The position numbers and the translations under genes were made by a program. The notes below the pieces were generated by a model that searched no databases, had not been told where the DNA came from, and worked only from the letters and a program-made list of their open reading frames with translations. 59,146 nucleotides of DNA from Actinomycetes bacterium. Lineage in GTDB: Bacteria; Actinomycetota; Aquicultoria; UBA3085; Oleimmundimicrobiaceae. The DNA lies in assembly GCA_030614255.1 (NCBI GenBank), contig JAUWKI010000007.1:1-59146 (forward strand), written 5' to 3'. Each line of letters starts with the position of its first letter. Within the stretch, counting starts at the first letter, position 1. Positions 27,767-37,939 of this stretch are shown here, piece after piece.

Positions 27767-28459
27767 ATGAAATCAGTCTCTTTTTTGCCGGTATTTCTTG
27801 CGGGTGTTTTGACTTTCTTTTCACCGTGCGTTCTTCCCTTAATCCCGGGTTACATATCCTACATCACAGGTATCTCCTTTCAGGATCTAACTGAAGATAA
27901 GAGCGCAAGTTTTGGATTTATATTTATTCGCGTTCTGCTTTTTGTTTTAGGCTTTACTTTTATCTTCATGTTAATGGGGGCTACTGCTAGTGCCATCGGA
28001 GGACTTCTTCAAACCTATCGTCGAATTCTGATGATGATTGCAGGAATTGTCATAATTTTATTTGGTTTGCATTTGATTGGCCTTCTTAAAATAGGATTTT
28101 TAGAGCGAGAGAAGCGAGCACAAGCAAGAAAGAGAAGAGGCCTAGTTGGTCCATTTTTTATAGGCATGGCCTTTGCTGTCGGATGGACACCATGTGTTGG
28201 GCCTATTTTGGGCTCTGTTCTTCTTGTGGCAAGTGTCTCGGAATCAGTCTATTCGGGAATGCTGCTTTTGGCCACATACTCACTGGGTTTTGGGTTGCCA
28301 TTTTTAATTGTAGGTTTGAGCATAAATCAATTTTTAAAATTCTTTAAGAGGATTAAAGGAGCGTTTCCTTATATAAAGATTGTGAGTGGTGGAGTCCTGA
28401 TATTATTCGGTGTTTTGCTCATCTTAAATAAGCTCTCTTTGTTGATTCCAGGCACTTAA
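27767..28459 (+). CDS. ccdA: Cytochrome c biogenesis protein CcdA
   Basis: This 230-residue membrane protein has six predicted helices and moves reducing equivalents from cytoplasmic thioredoxin to the outer face of the membrane. The paired cysteines sit in FFSPCVLPLIPGY (Cys21) and GWTPCVGPILGS (Cys143), as in the DsbD/CcdA family. The ATG at 27767 is preferred over a GTG nine bases earlier because AGGGG then sits at a suitable distance. No thioredoxin-like or cytochrome c assembly partner is adjacent, so the electron acceptor is unknown. Confidence 0.92.
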   Translation: MKSVSFLPVFLAGVLTFFSPCVLPLIPGYISYITGISFQDLTEDKSASFGFIFIRVLLFVLGFTFIFMLMGATASAIGGLLQTYRRILMMIAGIVIILFGLHLIGLLKIGFLEREKRAQARKRRGLVGPFFIGMAFAVGWTPCVGPILGSVLLVASVSESVYSGMLLLATYSLGFGLPFLIVGLSINQFLKFFKRIKGAFPYIKIVSGGVLILFGVLLILNKLSLLIPGT

Positions 28460-28698
28460 GATACTTTGCTATAATTTATAAAAATAGACTTTTCAGTTAA
28501 TTTTAAAAAATAGTTAAAGATTGTACTTAATAAGCTCGGCGTTTACCTTTTTAAAAATGCGAAAAATTACCCCATTTATATTAGTAAGGCATATTCTTTA
28601 AAGAAAAAGATACACTCTTATTTTCAAAATTAAAGAAGTTTTGCCGGTCAACGTGGCGCAAGAAGTCTTTGATTATTTTCATAATGGTTGGGAGCTTT
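28460..28698 (+). other. Gap between ccdA and the alkyltransferase gene
   Basis: AT-rich, with a TATAAT-like sequence near 28470. No gene, RNA or repeat that I recognise. Confidence 0.4.
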
Positions 28699-29229
28699 AT
28701 GAAATCAGATAGGTCTTCGGTTATTTCTTATCGAGTTTCGCAAGGAACGGGCGCTCTAGTATTTAGCGATAAAGGGTTAATCGCTCTTATTCTTCCTTAC
28801 TCCAAAGAAGAGGAATTTCAATCTGAGGTTTTAAAAGTATTTTCAGATATTCTTAAACAAAGGGTTATTGAGCTTTACAATAAGGGTGAATATTTAATTC
28901 AACCTCTGGTAGATTATTTTGGAGGGAGAAAAATTAAATTTGATTATGTGTTGGATTTAAAAGGATTCTCGGAGTTTGAGAGGAAAGTTTATGGTGTCGT
29001 GGCTTCTATGCCACACGGTGAGTTAAGAAGTTACAAATGGGTAGCTGAGGCCATTGGAAAACCCAATGCAAGTCGAGCGGTTGGAAACGCTTTAGCAAAA
29101 AATCCTATTCCAATAGTGATTCCATGCCATAGAATAGTTAAAAGTGATGGCAAAAGGGGAGGATGGAGTGGAAAAGAAGGTTGGAAAAGGAAACTACTTG
29201 AGCTGGAAGGGTTGAGAATCGAGAATTAA
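28699..29229 (+). CDS. ogt: Methylated-DNA--protein-cysteine methyltransferase
   Basis: This 176-residue protein repairs O6-alkylguanine by moving the alkyl group to its own cysteine. The active-site IPCHRIV places Cys at 143; FERKVYGVVASMPHGELRSYKWVAEAIG and NASRAVGNALAKNP form the winged-helix DNA-binding part. Earlier in-frame codons exist (28669, 28684), but GGGAG just before 28699 marks that ATG as the start. It is a single-function Ogt type without an Ada domain. It stands near the uvrA remnant, but no functional link is shown. Confidence 0.92.
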   Translation: MKSDRSSVISYRVSQGTGALVFSDKGLIALILPYSKEEEFQSEVLKVFSDILKQRVIELYNKGEYLIQPLVDYFGGRKIKFDYVLDLKGFSEFERKVYGVVASMPHGELRSYKWVAEAIGKPNASRAVGNALAKNPIPIVIPCHRIVKSDGKRGGWSGKEGWKRKLLELEGLRIEN

Positions 29230-29443
29230 AAGTTTAAAGTGGAAAGCAAAAGAGAGGGTAAAAGAAATCAGCCTCCAGCCCTCAGCTGCCAGCCTCTAGG
29301 ACAAGCACAGTGAGGGTAAAGAGGGAAAGAGGGTAAAGGGTAAAGGAATTCAGCTACCAGCTTTCAGGAAGACCAAGAAGCATGGAGCAGAGAGAAGCTA
29401 AAAACTCCCGACTCCCGATTGACGACTTATTGAAAGGGGAAAT
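29230..29443 (+). repeat. Repeat words before the small membrane protein
   Basis: Degenerate CAGCCTCCAGCC, CAGCTACCAGCTTTCAG, GAGGGTAAAGAGGGAAAG and CTCCCGACTCCCGATTGACGACTT words; no gene. The last word set directly precedes the ribosome-binding site, as also seen before trpG and trpD. Confidence 0.6.
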
Positions 29444-29797
29444 ATGAAATTTCTTACAAGATTGGTTGTTGTGGCTTTGGCAATTATTGCAGTTGCTTAC
29501 ATTCTTCCAGGGATAGTAATTTACAGTAGTTTAACTTTTCAAGGGTTTACAACTGCCTTGATTGCCGCGTTTATTCTCGGAGTTGTAAATGCTTTACTCA
29601 AACCCATTGTAAAGATTTTGACCTTGCCAATAAACATAGTTACTTTGGGGTTGTTTACGTTTGTAATCAATGCATTCATGCTTATAATTGTTGATCGGAT
29701 TGTTCCTGGTTTTAGAGTACTGGATTTTTTCTCGGCGCTTCTTGGTGCCTTTTTGATTGGCGTTGTGAGTACGATTGCGTCCAAAACAATTGGCTAG
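29444..29797 (+). CDS. YvlD/phage holin 4_2 family membrane protein
   Basis: This 117-residue protein is almost entirely hydrophobic, with four predicted membrane helices (about residues 5-25, 33-52, 58-80 and 90-113). The conserved NALLKPIVKILTLPINIVTLGLF (in two adjoining pieces) is the signature of the YvlD/DUF360 family. The family's role is not established; in Bacillus YvlD belongs to an envelope-stress operon. AAGGGG precedes the ATG. It lies just ahead of rapZ and may share its transcript. Confidence 0.83.
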   Translation: MKFLTRLVVVALAIIAVAYILPGIVIYSSLTFQGFTTALIAAFILGVVNALLKPIVKILTLPINIVTLGLFTFVINAFMLIIVDRIVPGFRVLDFFSALLGAFLIGVVSTIASKTIG

Positions 29798-29836
29798 CAT
29801 TCGTCCGAAGTCGACCGGAATTAAAGGAGATAATCG

Positions 29837-30715
29837 ATGAAAGACTTGGAGCTTATAATTATAACCGGTTTATCTGGTGCGGGGAAATCTGAAGCAATCA
29901 AATGTTTTGAAGACATAGGATATTTTTGTATAGATAATCTGCCGCAAAGCTTAATCATGAAGATGGCTGAGCTTTGCTTGTTGCCGGGTAGCAGAATCAA
30001 TAAGGTTGCATTGGGTATAGATGTTCGAGGGCGAGAGTCTTTTGATACTCTTTTTGGTGTTCTAAAGGAGTTGAGGGCCGAGGGGGTTGATTATCAAATA
30101 CTTTTCTTGGAGGCCTCCGATGAAGAACTTATAAAACGCTTCAAAGAGACCCGTCGGCGACATCCTCTGTCTCTAGGTGGACAAATTATCGATGGAATTC
30201 AAAAGGAACGGGCTACCCTTGAAGGATTAAGGGGCCAAGCTGATATGGTTATAGATACTACAAATATTGAAGCGTATGAGTTAAGAGACAAGATTCGTTC
30301 ATCCTTTCTTGGAAAAGAAAAAAAGAAGAGCATTTTAATTACGGTAATTTCATTTGGTTATAAGTATGGGATACCACTCGACACAGACCTGGTTTTCGAT
30401 GTGAGATTTCTACCAAATCCTCATTATATCGATGAGCTTAGATCTCACACCGGAAAGGAAAAGGTAGTAAAAGATTTTATTTTAAAACGCAAGGAAACTA
30501 AAGTTTTTATGAAAAAGTTCTTTAGTCTTTTGGCTTTTCTAATACCTCACTATGTAACTGAAGGTAAAACTCATCTAGTTATTGCATTAGGCTGCACCGG
30601 CGGAACCCATCGTTCGGTAACGTTGACCGAGGAGACCAAGAAATTTTTGGAAGAAAAAGATTTTAGTGTCACCCTTAAACATAGAGACATTGGAAGGGAT
30701 TTGGGCTCAGAATGA
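29837..30715 (+). CDS. rapZ: RNase adapter / nucleotide-binding protein RapZ
   Basis: This 292-residue protein has a P-loop kinase-like N-terminal half (GLSGAGKSEAIKCFEDIGYFCIDNLP in two pieces; Walker A at residues 9-16) and a C-terminal half with VISFGYKYGIP, FLPNPHYIDELRSHTG and ALGCTGGTHRSV. In Escherichia coli RapZ controls amino-sugar synthesis through small RNAs and binds GlcNAc-6-phosphate; in Gram-positives (YvcJ) its role is less defined. It overlaps yvcK by four bases, and the rapZ-yvcK-whiA trio is conserved in Actinobacteria and Firmicutes. Confidence 0.95.
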   Translation: MKDLELIIITGLSGAGKSEAIKCFEDIGYFCIDNLPQSLIMKMAELCLLPGSRINKVALGIDVRGRESFDTLFGVLKELRAEGVDYQILFLEASDEELIKRFKETRRRHPLSLGGQIIDGIQKERATLEGLRGQADMVIDTTNIEAYELRDKIRSSFLGKEKKKSILITVISFGYKYGIPLDTDLVFDVRFLPNPHYIDELRSHTGKEKVVKDFILKRKETKVFMKKFFSLLAFLIPHYVTEGKTHLVIALGCTGGTHRSVTLTEETKKFLEEKDFSVTLKHRDIGRDLGSE

Positions 30716-31656
30716 TGCTTTCAAAAAAGAAAAAAGCAGTCTCTGTGGTGGCAATTGGAGGGGGTACGGGGCTTCCAAATGTTCTCAAAAGTCTGAAAAC
30801 TTATGCTGAGGATATTATGGCCATCGTAACCGTTGCGGATGATGGAGGAAGTTCAGGCAGGATTCGAAAAGAGTTTGGCATCCTTCCACCGGGAGATATT
30901 CGAAATTGTTTGATGGCGCTTGCAGACTCTAAACAGATTGTGAACGATATTTTCCAGTACCGTTTCAAAAATGGGGAGCTTGCAGGCCACAGTCTGGGCA
31001 ATCTAATTCTAGCTGCGCTAACGGATATAAAAGGAGACTTTGTCGAGGCTCTGCGCGAGTTAAGTAATCTTCTAAAAATCAAAGGGAAGGTTCTGCCATC
31101 TTCAATCGAAGACGTTGTTTTGTTTGCTAAAGTTGAGAACGGTGAAGTTATCGAAGGTCAATCCAGAATAACTAAGCTTTACAATCGAGGTGGCATAAAG
31201 AACGTTCGAATTGAGCCCGAGGATGCTGAAGCTTACTTGGAGGCGGTAGAGGCCATAGAAGCTGCCGACCAAATAATTATAGCCCCCGGGAGTCTTTTTA
31301 CGAGCATTATCCCCAACTTACTGGTTAAAGGCATCAGAGAAGCTCTGACCAGGTCTAGAGCTACGAAAATTTTTATTTGTAACATAGTGACGCAGTTGGG
31401 CGAAACTGATAACTATTCTGCGGCGGACCATCTGGAGGCCATCTTGCGCCATGTTTCGGAAAACTTTATAGATACAATGATTGTAAATTCCAACCTTAAT
31501 GGTTTCACAGAGCATGACTTATCTCCCGTTAGAGTTGATAAGGAGCGTGTGCTTGAACTCGGAACAAAACCTTTACTTAAGGATGTTGTAGATTCCCTTA
31601 CCGTTGGTCACCATGATCCTTATAAGCTAGAGCAGGTGTTGAGGACTTTAGTGTAG
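30712..31656 (+). CDS. yvcK: Gluconeogenesis factor YvcK/CuvA
   Basis: This 314-residue protein binds UDP-sugars and coordinates cell-wall precursor supply with carbon flow in Bacillus and Mycobacterium. AIGGGTGLPNVLKSLK begins the fold, followed by VTVADDGGSSGRIRKEFG, PPGDIRNCLMALAD, GHSLGNLILAAL and IIAPGSLFTSIIPNLLV, all typical of the CofD-like/YvcK family. It lacks the features of CofD proper. Its ATG overlaps the rapZ stop. whiA begins 55 bases after its stop. Confidence 0.94.
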   Translation: MMLSKKKKAVSVVAIGGGTGLPNVLKSLKTYAEDIMAIVTVADDGGSSGRIRKEFGILPPGDIRNCLMALADSKQIVNDIFQYRFKNGELAGHSLGNLILAALTDIKGDFVEALRELSNLLKIKGKVLPSSIEDVVLFAKVENGEVIEGQSRITKLYNRGGIKNVRIEPEDAEAYLEAVEAIEAADQIIIAPGSLFTSIIPNLLVKGIREALTRSRATKIFICNIVTQLGETDNYSAADHLEAILRHVSENFIDTMIVNSNLNGFTEHDLSPVRVDKERVLELGTKPLLKDVVDSLTVGHHDPYKLEQVLRTLV

Positions 31657-31711
31657 TAAATATATAATGCAATAGTTTTTGTATAGACAAGTGACGTTTG
31701 AGGTTATTATT

Positions 31712-32644
31712 ATGTCTTTTTCGGCGCAGATTAAAAATGAATTGGCGAGAATTTATCCAACCAATGACTGTTGTAGAAAAGCTGAACTCTCGGCTCTTTT
31801 AAAATTGGATGGTTCTTTTCATATCTTGAGTAAGGGCAGATTTGCTATTCACACCTCTACAGAAAATGCTGCAGCCGCTCGTAAGACCGTAAAATTTTTA
31901 TCTGGGCTATTTGATCTTGAACATGAAGTGACAACTAGGCGCTCCTATCTTCGGAAAATGAATAACTATGTTGTTTATGTTCCATCTCAACCTAATTTAA
32001 ATCAAGCGTTGAACGAGGTGGGAGTTTTGGATGATAGAATGATTATAACTTCTGGGATTGTTCCGAGAATCGTAAAAAAAAGTTGTTGTGCCACCTCGTA
32101 TTTACGTGGCGCTTTTTTGGGTGGCGGCTCAATAACCAATCCCAGGAAAGGATATCATTTTGAACTTAACACAGATAACGAACAGCTTGCTCACGATTTA
32201 CTTTCGTTGTTTAAAAGGTTTGAGCTTGGTGCCAAACTTAGTTTGCGAAAGAAGAATTATGCTATCTATATGAAAGAGGGCCAAGGAATTGTAGATCTTT
32301 TGGCTATTGTTGGGGCTCATCAGACACTTTTAAATCTTGAAGACTTAAGGATAGTGAAAGATATGCGCAACAAGGTTAATCGATTAGTGAACTGTGACAC
32401 TGCTAATTTGGATAAAACTGTTAGAGCTGCTCTTTTGCAGCTTAAAGATATAAGTTTTTTGGATGAGGAGGTGGGTTTATCGTACTTGCCCGTTAGTCTT
32501 CAAGAAGTTGCGCACAAAAGAGTTCAATTTCCACAAGCAAATCTTAGGGAGCTGGGTGAGTCTTGTGAACCGCCGCTTAGCAAGTTCGCGGTTTATGGTC
32601 GGATAAGGCGTATAAAAAAGTTAGCAGAAGATTTGGGAAGATAG
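31712..32644 (+). CDS. whiA: Sporulation/cell-division regulator WhiA
   Basis: This protein combines a LAGLIDADG-like N-terminal domain (CCRKAELSALLKLDGS, CCATSYLRGAFLGGGSITNP) with a C-terminal helix-turn-helix (LRELGESCEPPLSKFAVYGRIRRI in two pieces). WhiA is a conserved DNA-binding protein of Gram-positive bacteria that controls sporulation septation genes in Streptomyces and affects division in Bacillus. The frame opens at 31679, but the usual N-terminus MSFSAQIKNELARI begins at 31712 (310 residues) with GAGG upstream. It closes the rapZ-yvcK-whiA trio. Confidence 0.94.
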   Translation: MSFSAQIKNELARIYPTNDCCRKAELSALLKLDGSFHILSKGRFAIHTSTENAAAARKTVKFLSGLFDLEHEVTTRRSYLRKMNNYVVYVPSQPNLNQALNEVGVLDDRMIITSGIVPRIVKKSCCATSYLRGAFLGGGSITNPRKGYHFELNTDNEQLAHDLLSLFKRFELGAKLSLRKKNYAIYMKEGQGIVDLLAIVGAHQTLLNLEDLRIVKDMRNKVNRLVNCDTANLDKTVRAALLQLKDISFLDEEVGLSYLPVSLQEVAHKRVQFPQANLRELGESCEPPLSKFAVYGRIRRIKKLAEDLGR

Positions 32645-32652
32645 AATATTAA

Positions 32653-33675
<1,023 letters not shown>

Positions 33676-33718
33676 AAACAATATAGTGCTAAAAACTTAA
33701 AGCCACGATGGGGGTCTT

Positions 33719-34906
33719 ATGTTTGGAAAGAAGACAGTTCTTGATGTCGATGTAACAGGAAAACGCGTGTTAGTAAGGGTTGATTTTAATGTGCCTCTCA
33801 CCAAAAATAGAGAAGTGGCCGACAATACACGGATAAAAGCGGTTTTGCCAACAATAGAATATTTAATCGAGAAGGGCGCTAAAATAATTTTGATATCGCA
33901 CCTAGGAAGACCCAAGGGCAAGATGGATGATGCTGTGCGATTAGACCCTGTTGCCGAGTGTCTTTCAAAACTGCTTGGCAAACACGTTCAGAAGACGGAC
34001 AAAACTGTTACAAATGAAGTTAAAGCTGCAGTGGGCCAACTCGAAGACGGTGATGTCTTGTTGCTTGAAAATGTTCGCTTTAATCCCGGAGAAAAGAAAA
34101 ATGACCCCGAGTTTGCTCAACAATTGGCTTTACTGGCCGACGTTTATGTAAACGATGCTTTTGGGACAGCCCACAGAAGTCATGCATCAACAGTTGGTGT
34201 TACAAATTACCTTCCGGCTTATAGCGGATTTTTATTGGAGAAAGAAGTGATTGAGCTAAACAAGCTTCTTGAATCTCCCGATAAGCCTTTTATGGCTGTT
34301 TTGGGGGGAAATAAAGTTTCGGACAAGATTGGAGTAATCGATAAGTTTCTCGGCATTGTTGATGTCATTCTTACTGGTGGAGGTATGTGTTTTACTTTCT
34401 TGAAAGCCAAGGGTATTAACATCGGTGGTTCAATTTGTCAAGATGATGAGCTAGAGCATTCTTTGAGGATGCTTAAGAATGCTAAAGAAAAAGGAGTGGA
34501 CTTTTTGTTGCCGGTTGACGTTGTAGTTGCTGAGGGGCTCAGCGATGATACTCGATACAAAGTTGTTTCGGTTGAGGATATTCCAAAGGGATGGATGGGC
34601 CTGGATATTGGTCCAAAAACCATTGAAATTTATAAAAATAAGCTAGAAGGAGCTAAGACTATTTTTTGGAATGGTCCTATGGGAGTCTTTGAAATGGAGC
34701 CGTTTTCGTGTGGGACCAAGACTATCGCTTCTGTCATTGCTGAATCTCAGGCCACCTCCATTGTGGGCGGCGGAGATTCGGACGCTGCTTTAAGAAAGTA
34801 CGGTTTTGAAGAGAAGGTTTCTTTTGTTTCAACAGGTGGCGGAGCTTCATTGAAGCTCCTGGAAGGAGCACCTCTTCCCGGGGTAGAGGCATTACTCGAT
34901 AGATAA
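33719..34906 (+). CDS. pgk: Phosphoglycerate kinase
   Basis: This 395-residue two-domain kinase makes ATP from 1,3-bisphosphoglycerate. VLVRVDFNVPL, LISHLGRPKGK, LLENVRFNPGEKKNDP and YVNDAFGTAHRSHASTVG belong to the N-terminal substrate domain; VLGGNKVSDKIGVID, FWNGPMGVFE and GGGDSDAALRKYG to the nucleotide domain. Length is standard and it is not fused to TpiA. It lies 43 bases after gap and 39 bases before tpiA in the same direction, so one transcript is likely. Confidence 0.96.
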   Translation: MFGKKTVLDVDVTGKRVLVRVDFNVPLTKNREVADNTRIKAVLPTIEYLIEKGAKIILISHLGRPKGKMDDAVRLDPVAECLSKLLGKHVQKTDKTVTNEVKAAVGQLEDGDVLLLENVRFNPGEKKNDPEFAQQLALLADVYVNDAFGTAHRSHASTVGVTNYLPAYSGFLLEKEVIELNKLLESPDKPFMAVLGGNKVSDKIGVIDKFLGIVDVILTGGGMCFTFLKAKGINIGGSICQDDELEHSLRMLKNAKEKGVDFLLPVDVVVAEGLSDDTRYKVVSVEDIPKGWMGLDIGPKTIEIYKNKLEGAKTIFWNGPMGVFEMEPFSCGTKTIASVIAESQATSIVGGGDSDAALRKYGFEEKVSFVSTGGGASLKLLEGAPLPGVEALLDR

Positions 34907-34945
34907 AAATTGAGTGGTCTAAAAATCGATTGAAGGAGTTTAAAG

Positions 34946-35716
34946 ATGCGAAAACCAATGATTGCCGGAAACTGGAAGATGCACAAAACAGCGGGGCAAG
35001 CTGTTTTTCTCGTGCAGGATTTGGCTGGGTTAGTTGAGAGGGTAAAAGATGTTGAAATTGTTGTTTGCCCACCTTATATTGCATTAAAGAGTATCTCAAC
35101 CATAATTGAGATGGATAAACTCAATATATGTTTGGGTGCTCAAAATGTTTACTGGGAAGAAAAAGGAGCATTTACGGGTGAGATTTCTCCGGTGATGTTG
35201 AAGGACTTGAGGGTGGACTATGTGATTGTTGGTCACTCCGAGCGTCGGCATATATTTGGGGACACAAATGAAATAGTAAACAAGAGATTGAAGGCGGTTC
35301 TTGCTCATGATATGAAACCGATTCTTTGTGTTGGAGAAACCCAGGAGGAAAGAGAGGAAGAAAAAACATTCGATATCATTAAAGAACAAATTTTTGAAAG
35401 CTTGGCTGATATATCATCCGAAGAGATGGAAAACGTGGTTATTGCATATGAACCTGTGTGGGCTATCGGCACAGGCCTTACGGCTACTCCGGAGCAAGCT
35501 AACGATGCTACAAGGAACATAAGAGCTTTGGTTGGTTCTCTATATAATCCAGAAATTGCAATGATAACTCGCATACTCTATGGGGGTAGTGTTAAGCCTG
35601 ATAATATCGCTGAACTTATGGATGAACCGGACATTGATGGCGCGTTGGTTGGAGGAGCAAGTCTCGACGCGCAGAGCTTTGCGAAAATTATAAAATATCA
35701 AGAGATTGGGGAATAG
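34946..35716 (+). CDS. tpiA: Triosephosphate isomerase
   Basis: This 256-residue barrel interconverts the two triose phosphates. GNWKMHKT holds the catalytic Lys, IVGHSERRHIFGDTNE the catalytic His, and VIAYEPVWAIGTGLTATPEQA the catalytic Glu and flexible loop; LYGGSVKPDNI and GALVGGASLDAQSF bind phosphate. AAGGAG is upstream of the ATG. The gpmI ATG follows five bases after its stop. secG, which often follows tpiA, is absent here. Confidence 0.96.
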   Translation: MRKPMIAGNWKMHKTAGQAVFLVQDLAGLVERVKDVEIVVCPPYIALKSISTIIEMDKLNICLGAQNVYWEEKGAFTGEISPVMLKDLRVDYVIVGHSERRHIFGDTNEIVNKRLKAVLAHDMKPILCVGETQEEREEEKTFDIIKEQIFESLADISSEEMENVVIAYEPVWAIGTGLTATPEQANDATRNIRALVGSLYNPEIAMITRILYGGSVKPDNIAELMDEPDIDGALVGGASLDAQSFAKIIKYQEIGE

Positions 35717-35721
35717 ATAGT

Positions 35722-37269
35722 ATGACGAAGAACCCCACAGATTCTCGGCCAAAACCTTTAACCCTGATAATTCTTGATGGTTGGGGTATCGATGAAACCG
35801 TAAAAGGGAACGCGATTGTAACCGCAAAGACACCAAATATGGATAAATATTTATCATCTTATCCCCACACCTTTCTTGCCGCTTCCGGTGAAGATGTAGG
35901 TTTGCCCGAAGGGCAAATGGGAAATTCAGAAGTGGGTCACCTTAATATAGGAGCAGGAAGAGTTGTATATCAAGACTATACTCGGATAAACCGCACTATA
36001 AAAGATAAAACATTTTTTTCCAATGATGTTTTTTTAGCAGCTATAAATAATGTAAAGAAAAATTCATCTTCTCTTCATTTAATGGGTCTTTTGTCGGATG
36101 GTGGAGTTCATAGCCATAATACTCATATTTATGCTTTGCTTGAATTAATGAAAAAAAAGGGTTTAGAGAAAGTTTTCTTACATCTTTTTTTAGATGGACG
36201 AGATGTGTCTCCTAAAAGCGCCTTAAAGTATATAAAAGAACTTGAAAAAGAAATTTCAGAAATCGGGGTAGGAAGAATTGCGTCTATTTCCGGGCGATAC
36301 TATGGGATGGACAGAGATAAGAGATGGAACAGGACAAAACTCGCTTATGACGCGATGGTTTACGGAAAAGGTAGGATTGCTCAAACCCCAGAAGAAACAG
36401 TCAAGCAATCTTATAAGCAAAATGTAGTTGACGAATTTGTAAAGCCGACGGTGATTCAGTCTCAAGCCGGTCTTGTGAAAGATAATGATTCTGTTATTTT
36501 TTTTAATTTTCGCTCAGACAGAACCAGGCAAATTACTCGCGCTTTTATCGAGCCAAATTTTAGGGAGTTTGACAGGGGTGAAAATCCGCCAAGAGTTTTC
36601 TTTGTCTGTTTGACTGAATATGATGAAACTTTTGACACACCAATTGCTTTTTCGCCAATTAAATTAACTAATGTTTTAGCGGATGTGTTGGCTGAATACA
36701 AATTAAAACAGCTTCACATAGCGGAAACAGAAAAGTATGCCCACGTTACATTCTTTTTTAATGGAGGGGAAGAGAATCCAAAAAATGGTGAGAAACGTGT
36801 ATTAATACCATCTCCAAAAGTGGCGACCTATGACCTAAAACCGGAAATGAGTGCTTATGAGGTAACAGATATGGTAATTAAGGAAATCGATAAAGATATT
36901 TTTGACGCAATCATCTTAAATTATGCAAATCCTGATATGGTTGGTCATACCGGTGTTTTTGAAGCGGCGGTAAAAGCTGTTGAAGTAGTTGATAAATGCA
37001 TCTGTAGAGTTATTGAGCATATTTGTTCAAAAGGTGGAGAATGTCTCATTACTGCCGATCACGGAAATGTGGATAAGATGATAGATGAAGATACGGGCGG
37101 GGCATTCACGGCTCACACTACCAATCCGGTGCCGTTAATTTATGTGACAGATAAAAAAGTTTCTTTAAGGAATAGCGGAATACTTGCTGATATCGCTCCA
37201 ACTATGCTTGAAATATTGCAAATTCCTCAGCCGGATGAGATGACCGGAAAGAGTTTGATTGTGAAATAG
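35722..37269 (+). CDS. gpmI: 2,3-bisphosphoglycerate-independent phosphoglycerate mutase
   Basis: This 515-residue metalloenzyme of the alkaline phosphatase superfamily moves the phosphate of 3-phosphoglycerate to the 2-position. LIILDGWGI and PEGQMGNSEVGHLNIGAGR (metal-binding Asp and catalytic Ser), LMGLLSDGGVHSH, LDGRDVSPKSA, FFNFRSDRTRQITRAF, EKYAHVTFFFNGG and TADHGNVDKM are all present. Length is normal. It closes the gap operon; eno is not in this window. Confidence 0.96.
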   Translation: MTKNPTDSRPKPLTLIILDGWGIDETVKGNAIVTAKTPNMDKYLSSYPHTFLAASGEDVGLPEGQMGNSEVGHLNIGAGRVVYQDYTRINRTIKDKTFFSNDVFLAAINNVKKNSSSLHLMGLLSDGGVHSHNTHIYALLELMKKKGLEKVFLHLFLDGRDVSPKSALKYIKELEKEISEIGVGRIASISGRYYGMDRDKRWNRTKLAYDAMVYGKGRIAQTPEETVKQSYKQNVVDEFVKPTVIQSQAGLVKDNDSVIFFNFRSDRTRQITRAFIEPNFREFDRGENPPRVFFVCLTEYDETFDTPIAFSPIKLTNVLADVLAEYKLKQLHIAETEKYAHVTFFFNGGEENPKNGEKRVLIPSPKVATYDLKPEMSAYEVTDMVIKEIDKDIFDAIILNYANPDMVGHTGVFEAAVKAVEVVDKCICRVIEHICSKGGECLITADHGNVDKMIDEDTGGAFTAHTTNPVPLIYVTDKKVSLRNSGILADIAPTMLEILQIPQPDEMTGKSLIVK

Positions 37270-37939
37270 GTTTCTGCTTTTTAAAAAAGCAGGAAAAGTT
37301 ATTGCGCAATCTTGTGGGACTGTTTATTTATTTTATTAGTATTTATTTTTGTGGGTTATTTTCGGCTCCTGATTACGAAATTTTACTTCCTTCATTTCCG
37401 TGCCTACCGCCGTGCCTACCGGCAGGCAGGGCAGGCAGGTCTTACTCGCCTAAAGAGTTTTATTTTGTGGGTTATTCTAAGGCTCTGGTTTGCTTCCCTA
37501 TTCATTTAATTCTCACAGTGCGAAAAATTTCTTTTTTGTGGGTCGAACATACTCCACGCTCGGCCGTATCCGCAATTTTACTCGCTCCAGGCGGGCCGAG
37601 AATAACTCGCTTATGCTCAGACAGATTCTCGGACACTCACTCTGTTCGCCTGCCCGCCTCTGGCGGGCTTTCCGGCCCTCCACTCGTTTCATCAGGGCGG
37701 CCTCAAGTTTCGATTTGTCCGACCCACCGGGATTTTAAAAATCAAAATCAATAAAAAGTTTTTTTGATTTTACTAAAAGCTAAAGGCTAATGGCTGCTTC
37801 TAATGATTTTCCTGGAGGCTGACGGCTGGCAACTGGAAGCTGAGTGCCGGTAGCTGACAACCATCGACTACCCTTCCTTTGCGTGATAAAATACATAGTT
37901 ACTGTTTATTTGTGTTTCAAATTTTATTAGGGGTGAAAA
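37270..37939 (+). repeat. Repeat-rich gap between gpmI and secA
   Basis: This 670-base stretch has open frames, but they look like repeat artefacts with no family resemblance. It contains a CGTGCCTACCGCCGTGCC...GGCAGGCAGG palindrome (37399-37440), a GTTATTCTAAGGCTC word, a large inverted repeat with tips GTGGGTCGAACA (about 37539) and TGTCCGACCCAC (about 37718), a GCCCGCCTCTGGCGGGC palindrome within it (37651-37667), and GGAGGCTGACGGCTGGC words near 37820-37850. Confidence 0.65.
37536..37735 (+). repeat. About 200-base element with inverted termini
   Basis: GTGGGTCGAACA at the left edge and TGTCCGACCCAC at the right edge are inverted copies with one mismatch. The interior holds a GCCCGCC-TCT-GGCGGGC hairpin and paired GGCCG/CGGCC-type words. 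No transposase is encoded; a non-autonomous element is possible. Confidence 0.45.

Noticed and set aside
37302-37754. Open frame of 150 codons after gpmI
   Set aside because: It spans dispersed palindromes and an inverted-repeat element, and its translation is low-complexity with no family motifs or good ribosome-binding site; treated as repeat DNA.
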